A stretch of 64,000 nucleotides of DNA from Siphonodentalium dalli (lineage: Eukaryota; Mollusca; Scaphopoda; Gadilida; Siphonodentaliidae), in the NCBI GenBank assembly GCA_032622095.1, contig CP136064.1, positions 132,937,129 through 133,001,128 of the forward strand, in the 5' to 3' direction. The translations under genes were made by a program, and so were the position numbers. A model generated the notes under the pieces. It ran no database searches. It was not told the origin of the DNA and worked only from the letters and a program-made list of their open reading frames with translations. Shown one piece after another: positions 25,301 through 37,300 of this stretch. How positions within the stretch are numbered: the first letter of the stretch is position 1; the number at the start of each line of letters is the position of its first letter.

Positions 25301-28300
25301 AAATGATGGTTTACCTGACTTTACCAGAGTAATATTACACGGATATGAGCGATGGCTCCATTTTATAATAGCACATTTCTCAGCTGATATGTTTTCTGTC
25401 TCTTTTGTGAGAATAACAGCATATGTTGTTCGTTAATAAGTGGAAGACAATTGTACCCGGTGTCACACTCAACAGTTAACAGCATGGGACAAGCATATTC
25501 TTATAAATAGGTAGGCTAAATCCAGAAGAGTTTAACAGCCTCTTCTTGGATATTAGGATATTATCGGAAGAGCTAACAACACCACAAGGGAACGCCAATA
25601 TAAACACCATCTGGAAGTCGTTCAGAGATGGAATAATAAAAAAACACAAATACAAACACATCCCAACATCATTCTGACAACAGAAGAAGGAACCATCTAC
25701 TTTGGCTGGATCGGAAAATTATCAAGGCCATACTTCACAAGCGAGCAAAAAAAAGCAAAAAACAAAAGTGGAACAAATACCGCATTCTGGAACTACTTAA
25801 ACGCGAGAAGAAGAGACACCATCGGTGTAGCTCCACTGAAAGAACATGGTCGCCAAAACGACCCAGAACGAAAGGCCGAAATCCCAAACAACCTGATCCG
25901 GTCGGTGTTCACAAAAGGCTCAAGCCAAGCCAATACAAAACTACCACACAGCAAACCATCGATTGAAAACCTGAATATATCCACCCAATGCATAGCAAAA
26001 GTGCTTAAAGATGTAAAACCAGAAAGGCTTCCGGGCCGGACAACATCTCCAACTAGGTCTTGTAAATGTGTGCAACATCCATAGTACGTGGACTGACATA
26101 CATATTCTCGAAGTCTTTGAAGTCAGGAGAACTACCATATGATTGGACAGACGCAAATATCGCAGCAATATTCAAAAAAGCACAAAGCGGCCCATATCGC
26201 TAACATCAGTATACCTCGAAAACATAATATGACACCCCATCCTCGACCATCTGGAAAACACAAGATCATAACACAATTAAATCATGGCTTTAGAAGAGGC
26301 TACGTGTGCATCACATAACTCCTAACAACTTATGATCTACTATCAGCATGAAAATCGAAACCAATGTAGTCATGTTGGACTTCTCCAAAGCATTCGATAT
26401 AGTGCCGCACAACAAATTACTCTGCAGAGACTCGAAAACTACGGGATCCGAAACAACATCCTAGATTGGCTGACGTCGTTCCTGACAAATATGCGTATGC
26501 TGGTAGCAGTCATTGAGGGAATCTGGTCTTCGTATGTTTCAATAGATAGGAGTTCCACAATGTACTGTACTTGGACCGCAGATGACTGTCTCGTATATAG
26601 AAACATTCACAAACAACACAATAACAAGATCCTCCAGAACGACATAAAAGATCTTAAAGATTGGTGAAGTCTATAGGGAATGCGATTTAACACTATGAAA
26701 ATGGTGACCTGGCTCGAGGGCAACATTGCGGATTGTCTCCCCGAAGAACCAATGTCTCCCGAGGCAGAGCCGAGGGAGACATTGGTTCCAAGGGAGACTA
26801 TCCGCAATGTTGCCCTCGAGCCAGGTCACCATTGTTTTTATTATACCGAATAACCATGTCAGCAGTTCTGAAAATTTAACCGGCATCCATGATGTTTACT
26901 TTCAAGAATGCGGAAGTCGTCTGAATCGTGACGATTTGGGGTTTCTGGTTTGAATGTCACGGTCAAAATACGTCATAAAATTTCGTTCGGGTGCTTCCGT
27001 GAACATGTTCGGGCTCTTTCGGTCGAAGCGGTAAACATTGCCAAAAATGGTGACTGGCAATGTTTCATGGGCGGGAAACATTGCAAATTGTTAAATCACA
27101 CCCTATGGGAAATTAACATAGGCTTTTAATAATAGGTATAATAACAAAATATTTCATTAAGAGCATTCGGAACCGATCATCGCACATATACCAACCGAAC
27201 AATGACATCCTTCAAACGGTCCACGGCACCAAACATCTCGGATTAACCATCATCGACTATTTATCATGGTCATCATGTGAGGAATATAACCAAAAGAGCA
27301 AACTGCACTCTCGGACTTCTTCAGAAGAACATCAGATATGCACCAGAGAAATGCAAAAAAAAACCAGCATACATAGCCCTAGTCAGACAAACACTTGAAT
27401 ATGGAGCACCTGTTTTGGATCCACGCGGAAAGAAGGACATAACATCAATCGAGAAAGTACAGAGACTTCATCAAAAACAACTACAGGCGAATGTGTGTTC
27501 GTCACCAACATGCTTATCGAAATGGAATTAACATCACTACAAGAAAGACGCCAGGAAATAAGACTGACCCAGTTCCACAAGATAGTGAAGGGGTGGCGCC
27601 AACTCTAGATGTGGATGACTTCCTAATACAAAAAAGGAATGCAGAAAGATAACTGCGACAAATTTCTCGGACTACGTCACCACCAACAACGTCGAAAAGG
27701 ATGATTGTAATAATAAACGGCTGTTCCAACTCAGGCGTACTAGCTGCGACCAATACAAACGCTCCTTTTTTTAGCAAAAACGACAATTGACTCGATCTAA
27801 CTTGAGGATTCTGTTGTGTGGGCCACCGATTCGGAGAATTTGTTAGCGCACTCCACAAAACTAGGATCGCTATTCCATGAGAGTTCCACCAGTCGCAGCC
27901 ACAACATCACACACCTCTCAGTGCGCCTAATGTCATCACTGGTTACTCCACAGACACATTTCATATAGAGAACAATCTGTTATCTCAAAAGTTAAAGCTT
28001 CTGAAAGCACACCTCGTACCACCCTGGTAACTTTACCCTAATATCGAGGTGAATTAACCTTGTAGAATTACTCTGATATAATTGCTCTAGTAGAATCCCG
28101 CATGCATAATTACATCCAGCTAAAGTACCTTGGTAAAATACATGAGTGGCAACATTTTACTAGAGTAAAAATACATGGGTGGGTCTACATGTGTGCATAT
28201 ACTATGGTGACTATTCACTAGATGAATGTTACCAGAGTACAATTACCAAGTTCCAAGCACCCTGGTAGAATACCACAGACTACCAAAGTGTTTCTCCATG

Positions 28301-31300
28301 GTTTACCAGATTGTTTTATAAGGCAAGCCACCAATACACCATGTATCCATCTCCAAGAGAGTGACCTTCTGGATAAACAATAATAATAACTAGAGGGCTA
28401 AAATTCTGACCTGCATACTTTTGATACTTCCATGCGTATTCCCTATCCCCGATCGCCTTCTTTATTCTTAACCCTCTACCCGCGCCTATTACCCACCCCT
28501 ATTCAATCCATAGCCATAACCCACTCCATACCCCTATTCCATCCATAAGCACAACCTTAACCGTAGCCAATCGATAACCCTGACCCTATCCATAACCCTG
28601 TCCATAACACTAGCCTCATACCCTTTCTTAACCCTAACCCAATAAATAACCCTGACCATTTATAACACTCGTGTTAACCATATATGTAGCCATATCCATT
28701 CCATGGATATCTTGGGACATTTCACAAGGGGTTGTTGCTTCATAATTAGTTCAATGTAAACGTGCTGGGATATTCTAGAAATACATGTGTACATGTGATA
28801 CGCTTATTCAATTGGTTAATAGGAGGAGTCTATACCATAAAATATGCGAATCAATTGCCATATCATGATTCAATTGGTGATATAACCAAAAATAACGAGC
28901 AATGGAGAAAAAGTTTATCCAATTGCAGGAACCCGCGTGGTACCCACCAGGTACGTGGGGTGGGTATGGTGCATGGGCAACAGGTTTGGTGTGGTAGAGT
29001 CGCTCATACTTAATTAATGAGAGTCATGACCCCAAACGTCCCCACATGCAGCAAACAATTGCCTTGGTATTTCTAATATTGATAATTTATCTGTTAACCG
29101 AGCGTTGTCATCTGCTGGTTACTATTTTTAATGCAGGCAAATGTGACAGACAACATTTTATGAATGCTACATAGGCATTAAAACATTTAGCATAATGTAT
29201 TGGTTGTGGCTTTTTTGTTTTTCCTCAATGCATCCAAATTGGGTCTGCGCAGAAGAAATAACCATGGACAAAATATAAACCATATGTTCGTGGACAGTTC
29301 GTCTAGCGTTCTTGAACTCTTTGTTGGCTGTCATGTAGATCACCCAGTGAACGCGTTTACTATTTACACCTGTCCGTCCGATCAATTGTCTGAACGCAAT
29401 TCATATATTGCGGTCTCTTTCTTCACAGATTAAGTCGGTCAGTTTGAATGTCGGTTACCCTCGGAATCCAGACATCAGAGACGAAATATTCATCAACAAA
29501 TATTATGATGAGGTAAGGATTTGTCCGTATAATTATATTCAAAAAGATTATTTGTCTGAAACTAATTCGAGTTATAACTACAGATATGTCAAAATATGAT
29601 CAACATGGGAGTTTCGTACCTATCAGTTTCATGACAGTTTCATTTTTAACGGTGTTGTGAAACCCCGACCGTTCAAGATGAAGATGTCTGTTTAGGAAGC
29701 GATTCGCAAATCAATAGAGGGGGTTTTCGCACGGATAGAATTAGCTATTTAGCTACGTCTAGTTATTCGTCATCGTAAAGGATAAGCTTATGAGACCCGG
29801 AATCAACGGCAAGACATTTAATATAATCCGGAACATGTACCAGTTTACAAAGTCTTTCGTACTCAGTAATGGTCGTTTGTCAGAATATTGTGTAAGTAAC
29901 GTAGGGGTAAAACAAGTTTCGGATCTATCCCCTCTCTATCTACATGAATGATCTGGAAGATTTTCTAGCAAACCGAGGGGTTAAACTATATCTTAACGAT
30001 AATTTCCATGATTTAGAGATTTATCTCAAACGATGTATGGCACATCTTATGTGCAGATGATACTGTTCTGTTTGCGGACAATCCTTACGTCATGCAACGA
30101 AATTTATATGCTTTTTCTGATTATAGTATGGGAGCTAAAAATCAACACTCAAAATATAATGTAACTAGCATGGTTGGTCAGAAACATGACATTTTTTAAA
30201 TTATTTTTATTCAATGAGTTAATTCTGCCTTTTGAATTTTTTGTTTTTCAATGAGTTAATTCTGCCTTTTTAATCAAGAGAAATGATGGTACCCGTCCCT
30301 AAAAGAAGTATGCTTTACAGTACATCGGGCGGAAAAACTGACCCGATGAAAATCTCCCCCTTCATAGGAACGACAGACATAAGAATCACACAACACGCAT
30401 TTTTTTTTCAATGAGAAATTATGGTACCCGTCCCTAAAAGAGGTATGGTTTTTCAATGAGTTAATTCTGCCTTTTTAATCAAGAGGAATGATCGTACCCG
30501 TCCCTAGGGCGGAAAAACTGACCCGATGAAATCCCCCCTTCCTAAGAACGACAGACATAAGAATCACACAACACGCTGAGTTAATTCTGCCTTTTTAATA
30601 AAGAGAAACGGGTACCCTAAAAGATGTATGATTCGATGAAAATCTCCCCCGTTCCTAGGAACGACAGACATAAGAATCACACGACACGCATTTGTTATTT
30701 TCCAATGAGTTAATTCTGCATTTTTAATCAAGATAAATGCATTCCGCCGTTCCGGTGCGTTTTGCATCCGTAGTTTCGTACGCATTGGTGACCGTTTAGC
30801 AACGCCGATGGCAATAAAGAGCGTTCTCGGTTAACAACGCCAAATTTGATCAATATAAAGAGCGTGACTGCCTTAACCCCCGCAGTGCCGAGGACGGTGA
30901 TTTTGATGATCAGAAGTGGAGAATGAGTGATCAGAGCTTCTCCAAAACGCCACGACGACGATTCCCGTGAGTGTTTACCCTTAGATGGGAAGTTTGGTCT
31001 CGATCGGTGCAGCCGTTTTCTATTCTATAGAGGACAAATAGATTTACACATATTTACGTAGTTCTCAAAATATATAGTAGACTAGCATGTTAGCCCGCCA
31101 CTGGCGGCATTCGTCCCATGACTTTGTTCGAAAAAGCAATTGCAACAGGTTCCGAGAAACTTGTGCTGCATTTGCACAAAATTTCGTCGAAATCAGCAAG
31201 TTTTACCCGATTTGACCTTGAATTGCCAATTTTGTAGGTCAAGGTCAGGTCCTGGTCATGATTTGACCCGTCCAAAACACTCCCCGGACAAAAGTACAGA

Positions 31301-34300
31301 AATCCGCCAGTTTTACCCCATTTGACCTTGAATTGACCAGTTTGAAGGTCAATGTCACGTCGGGGTCACGATTTTACCCATCCGTGACACTTTCGGGACA
31401 AAAGTACCCATAGGTAGCAGTTTTCGAGTCTATAAACCCGTCCCGAGTTGACCATTTTGCTTCCATAGAATTTTTAACAGTGTGTCGAAAATAATATTTA
31501 AATTTTAACATAGGATTTCGCATTCAAATCGATTTATGTCGATAAAACTTATTTTTCAAAATTTCAAGCCGAGACTTCCTGTGTCTGTGTGTAATACTTA
31601 TATGTTCTTAAAAATGACACAGTCCAACACGTAATTATGTTTTAGATGGAAGAAATTAAATTTTTTCGATGCTAAATTTTAACATAGGATTTCCCATTAA
31701 AATCGATTAATGTCGATAAAACTCTTATTTTTCAAAATTTTAAGCTGAGGCTTGGTGCGTCTGTGTGTAACACTTATATATTCTTAAAATGACAGAGTCC
31801 AACACGTAATTATGTTTTTGATGAAAGAAATTAAATTTTTTTCGATGCTAAATTTCGAGCGATAACGTTGCGTTGAATTGTACACAAACGCTCTTTTATA
31901 GCGACGCGTCATATACAAGCGCTCATTACATTATCACGTGATTAACCCCCGTAGAGCCGTTTTTGTGACTGAGAGTGGAGAACGGGTGCTCTGAGCTGAG
32001 CGTTTGAGTGAATATCATATCCACGCCTTCTCTCGAATACTCCATCAGTTCCGCCGGGTAAGAACGACACCTCTCTATTGTACTTCTTAGAAGTCGCTTT
32101 TGGCATATTTATCCTTCAGCCTTACGTTTAACAGCTATATAGAGTTGGGTTTTTTTTCAAAAAGCATGCTATTCCTGTTTTTGTTTTTTTTTGTATTTCC
32201 AACAGCCTATTCCCACTATCTGAGTGTATGTGTGTTATCGGATTAGACAGACGATAAGCAAAGAGCAGGTCGGATCCATCTTCATTTACTGATTTGCACT
32301 GCCACATATCCAATACGACCCGACGTCGTCATAGGTAACGCGACAACATCAAACAAATTATTTTATCGAGTACACAATGGAGGGACCCCGCGGGTTATAT
32401 TAACCTTCCCCATCCGCATAAACAACCCCCACATTCACATACTCCTCGATATCCACTTCTGATCCGATAACTTCGGCTCCGCAGAACGTGTGGGGTCTCT
32501 CTTCGTCCTCTATCAACTACTCACGTCGGAACAGTTTTACATCTATTACTATCATGCTCTAAATGGTCCATGCTGAATTTGCTATTGGGGTGTGTAATGT
32601 TGAACGTGTCTTAACATTGTCCAAGAGCAGAAACTCCATATTCCCATATAAAAAGACATGCCGTCTATATGATTATATTATGAATTTAACAAAGTTCGTA
32701 TTGAAGCACAACTACTTTACCTTTAACTGTGAAATATTTCTACAAAAAATGGGATGTGCGATGGGGTCTCCGATGTCTCCACAACTGGCGAATCTATTTA
32801 TGGCGGATATGGAGGATGAATTCATAGAAGGCACTCAATTCAACCCGCGAGTATACTTCCGTTATATAGACGACATATGTTTTATCGTCATCAACATGCT
32901 TTCAGTGTCTCAGAATAGCAATGTAGTAGGATAAATGGGTCGTTTTTTAATTTTATCCAACATGTTAATTTAGTGTGCGGTAACGGCGCTTATGCAAAAA
33001 CCGCCATCAAAATATCTGACAGTAGACATGTCATAACATGGACCAGCGTCATAGCTATTATTCACTTAATTAACTCAGACTATGTACTGCAAAATGAATG
33101 CTTTAATGAACTCAATCGTGAGTTAACACGCGTTAGAGTTAACAAACATATGTACATATAATAATGTTGTATGATCACCAGCGTATATATCATCATCGTC
33201 GATATCATCATCATCATCATCATCGGCGTCATCGTTATCGTTATCTTCCTCATCAATATCGCCATAATCATCATCTTCGTCATAATAATCATCAGCATGG
33301 TCAACCGCGTCATCATCGTCAACAGTGTCATCATCATCCTCGTCATAATCGTCAACATCATCATCCATCATCCTCGTCATCATCGTCAACATCATCATCA
33401 ATCATTCTCGTCATCATCGTCAACATCATCGTCAACACCATCATCGCCGTCATCATAATTATCATCATCATCAACATTGTCATCTCACCATGATCAGCTG
33501 TAGCATAATCATCACCATCATCATTACCATTATCATCATCACCATCGTCATCATCATCATCGTCATCATCATCATCATCATCATCATCAACATCATCAAC
33601 ATCATCAACAACAACAACAACAACAACAACACCATCATTAACATCACGCTGGTCATATCCATCACATTAATTATCATCATCGTTATTTCGCATCAATGAC
33701 TCACTTCTTATTCGATCTTATTCAGTCCTATATCTTAATCAGAATGCCTAAGCCTTTCTGGATTTCTGGATTGTGGTAGGCTAATAGCATGTAGAATTTC
33801 CATCTAGCGGGTTCCTCCCAGAACCATCGCGGTATATATTTCTGCCTGGCCCCCACTATGTTTTTGCAAATGGATATGATATGATATTCGTCATTTGTGT
33901 CTGTCTGCCCACATAACGTACAGTTATTACTACGCTTGCTTGCTTTTCCCCACCTGCCACTTTCGACTCCTATTCTATGATTGGCTGTCCTCAATCGCAT
34001 GATGCTGTGTGATAAATCGCGAGGTAAATTCGTAAAATATGTCTCAAAACCAAATTCCTTTTTAAACATCCGATAGAATCGACAGCGTGATGAACTATCA
34101 ATGTCAACCCACCATTTTTTGATAAATTGATCTTTAGATATATTCTCAAAATATCTCATATCAAAACCGGAAATACATTTTGCATCCCAAACGTGGTTTT
34201 GTCCAGAAGAGTCGATTAACCCCTTAATGCACGAGATCCAAGTCGCTCGCTTATTGGTTTTCGCAGAATTTTTGAGGTGCAATAACAACTGGTACAACTT

Positions 34301-37300
34301 TTGCACAACTTGGGAACATTTGCCATCAATAATTCGCATCCAGTAGTTCAGCATACGTATTTTACAGTTATTGCTCAGGGGATATCTGCAAATTTCACCA
34401 TAGACCATGAATGTGGGGGTACTTCTTTTCATCTTCAGAACCTGCTTATAAAATCCCAGTTCTGGACTGTCCAACTCATACAAGTGTTCCATTGTCCAAA
34501 CCTCGCTACAGTACGTAGTAACTAGATCGTTACTCAAATTTAATATTTCTGTTTGACTTACGAAACTATATATGGCTTTCTTGCCAACAGATGCAATTTT
34601 CTTTACCGCTTGGCAGAACCTTCCGTTGTGGAAAAAATCAATTCCGAAATATGTCATGGTATCAACGTAATCAATATAATTATCGTAAAGAGGCAATTGT
34701 TCCCTGTTGTCATATTTGTGGTTACTGAATACCATTGCTTTAGTTTTGTCTACATTTATCGTCAGTTTCCAGACTGGATGCGTTATCGGCGAATTCATTC
34801 AACGCTCGCTGCATACTTTTGTGGTCTTCAGTCAGTATAATCGTATCATCGGCATACAATACGCACATTATTTTCATATATTCTCCAAATGTATCGAGAA
34901 ATGCGTCGTTAATAAATTTTAAGCCGTTAACCGGCACAGTTATCAAGAAAGGATTCTAAGTCGTTAAGTACATGGAAAATAACAAAGGTGGCAGGATTTC
35001 ACCGTGCCTTACCCCCATATTACAAGTAAAAAGTTTTATCGGTAGCATCCTTGTACAATGCATGATTTGATGTTTCCATACATACTACTTATAACATTGA
35101 GAATTCTGCCATTAATATTAATTTTGCCATCATCAATTTTACCCAAAGGCCATCTCGCCATACCGTATCAAATGCTTTCTTAAAGTCACTGAAACAGCAA
35201 TATTTTTTTCCCTCTTGAAGATACAGGTCTATTATGCACTTGAGAATAACAACATTGTCAACTGTTGAGTGATTTTTCCTGAAGCCTGCCGAAATTCGGA
35301 AAAGTTGTCGCATTGGTCGTGATGTAAACAGTTTCCCCATTATACTTAGGAGTGATTCCATGATAAAAGTCTGGGTTTTACCGTTTCCCTTTCTTTTTAA
35401 AAATAGGTTGAATCAATCCCTCCGTCCATCGCTCTGGGAAGATTCCGTTTCTAAATACGGCGTTGAAGAGTTTCAAGTATACGTCAATAATCAGGTGTTT
35501 AGTAACGATAATGTATTCGGCTAATATTATTATCAGATCCGAGAGATTTCCCGCTCTTAAGTCGGTCTATAGCATTCTGAATTTCTTCTCGGATAAAGTT
35601 GACATTCAGTAAGCTGTCATCATTTTCGTCATACATCTGGTTTAAAAGGGGCTCAAAATCTTCCTCAGAATCACCAGGTTCATTAATATTTTGGAAATGC
35701 TTTCAAAATTCATTTAAAGGTACGTCGCTAACAAAATATCCACCTCGTTAAGTATTGTTCCTATTTATCTGTTTGATATTACTCCAAAACAGCTTAGGGG
35801 TTTTACACGCTCTTAACGAATCGTTCCGATTTCTCTCCCATATTTTGATTTTCCATTCAATTAGTGTCTTGTATTCTTTCCCGACGCGTTTTGTTGATAA
35901 TGTATTAGTTTGAGAGGGGTGTTTTCTACATTGCCGTTTAGCTCTTTTAAATGCCCTTCTCACGTTAGCGCACTCGTTATCAAACCACTCTGACCTTTTC
36001 AGCTCTTCGAACACCGTTATTGCGGCGCATTCCGAACGTTGTGGTAGCGGTCATGAGTAATTTGACTTCTATGTCGCAACAAAGACGGCCAATGTCACCC
36101 TGAGTCGTTAAATTATTCGCTAGGTCAAGTATTGCATCTATGGATGAATTTTTGTAACATACCCATGGGTATGTTACAAAAATTCATAACAAAATCGTCT
36201 GGCTTTTCGCTATCCCATCGGCGTGGCCTAGTGGTATGTGTGTTGTCTCATGGATTTACTAAAAGTTCCATTGTAAGTCCACGGTGTATATCTGAGTAAA
36301 AACTGCTAAAGTTATTCACAAGAAAATCATTTGCTTTATCCCACATATCGTAGCTCACCAGCCCATAATCGATCAGACTACTATTACTGCTTGCAAAGCT
36401 ACCAACCCCCCCCCCCCTTGTGACTGCCGAACCGGCCATTGGCGATCGCTACCTTAATATTGTCAAACATATCAACAAGTCTATACCCGTATGAATATGG
36501 TTTACCTTTGTATTGGGTATCCCGGGGACCTGGATCGAAATCGGATCGCCACCCGAAGATATCAGAATATATCGTTAAAGTATCAACACAGAGCAACTTA
36601 AACGAACGTTTGCACATCAATATCGTAAGAGTGTCCGAATTAATTGCTTCGTTTGCAGGTCAAATATGACGCCGATAACTACATGGAGAACATCGTCGCC
36701 TATCTTAAGTGGAAGACAAGGAAAACGTTCCAGATGCTCACTCGTCCAGCACTAGGCTACGAAATGTGAGTTTGTTATTGTCAATTAAAACATGACTATG
36801 ACGTCACTCATTTGATCTAGTAGAACATTGTAACCCAATGTAAAATCACATATACATGTATATATGGGAATCAAACTAGATCCTATCGTGGCCCATTATG
36901 CAGCTACCATATATATATAGGCTTTTAGATATTTCCTGGGAGTCCATCGCTTTTGTCCATTATTGGCAGTAAATGGTGACATAGGTATAGAATCATGCAA
37001 GACACGCCGAATTATGAATCATATTCGTTTTTTGAATCACATAGTAGAATTACATGACAGTAGAATTATTAAAAAAGTGTTTCATTTGGGACTTAGCTCA
37101 TGTTTCTAATGGTTGGTGCTCTTCTCTAAATAATATTTTTTCTGAATTAGAACTATCAACAGTATTTAACAATTTAGAAGTAAGTTATTTAGCTGACTTT
37201 GAAATAAAATTAAAAGATGCTGAAGAAATCAAATGGAAACATAGCTTGGAGTTTGTCCCAAAACTGAGAACATATAAACTCTTTAAAAATAAATATGAAA

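Larger units (their letters stand above)
25480..27960 (+). pseudogene. decayed plus-strand LINE (endonuclease-RT linker, RT and C-terminal parts)
   Basis: A series of broken plus-strand frames. It reads GRQNDPERKAEIPNNLIRSV near 25850, then SGELPYDWTDANIAAIFKKA near 26125, then VVMLDFSKAFDIVPHNKLL near 26362 (RT motif with the catalytic Asp). LENYGIRNNILDWLTSFLT follows at 26428. The GVPQG block is missing, and the FADD box survives only as TADDCLVYR (about 26577). The thumb/C-terminal part resumes at 27200-27530 (KHLGLTI, then QTLEYGAPVLDPRGKKD). Many stops, an internal deletion and a nested MITE make it non-functional. Confidence 0.75.
24164..28330. mobile_element. about 4.2-kb inverted-repeat element with sub-repeat arms, holding a LINE
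   Basis: The left end 'tttcccttataaaaccactt' (24168) and the complement of the right end 'tttataaggcaagcca' (28315) are imperfect inverted repeats. Inside the left end is a diverged tandem array of about 85-bp units carrying CTGGTAAAAGCCATGTAAA, inversely matched at 25210-25340 and 27985-28330. The LINE at 25480-27960 lies between the two right-hand pieces, so it appears to have inserted into the element. A related arm lies at 54760-55110. No clear target duplication was found. Confidence 0.5.

Noticed and set aside
33080-33699. His-rich, Asp-rich and Met/Ile-rich proteins
   Set aside because: Translations of the (CAT)n microsatellite on both strands.
36205-36250. tRNA-like box 'gtggcctagtggtatgtg'
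   Set aside because: Only an A-box-like stretch; no B box or cloverleaf seen.
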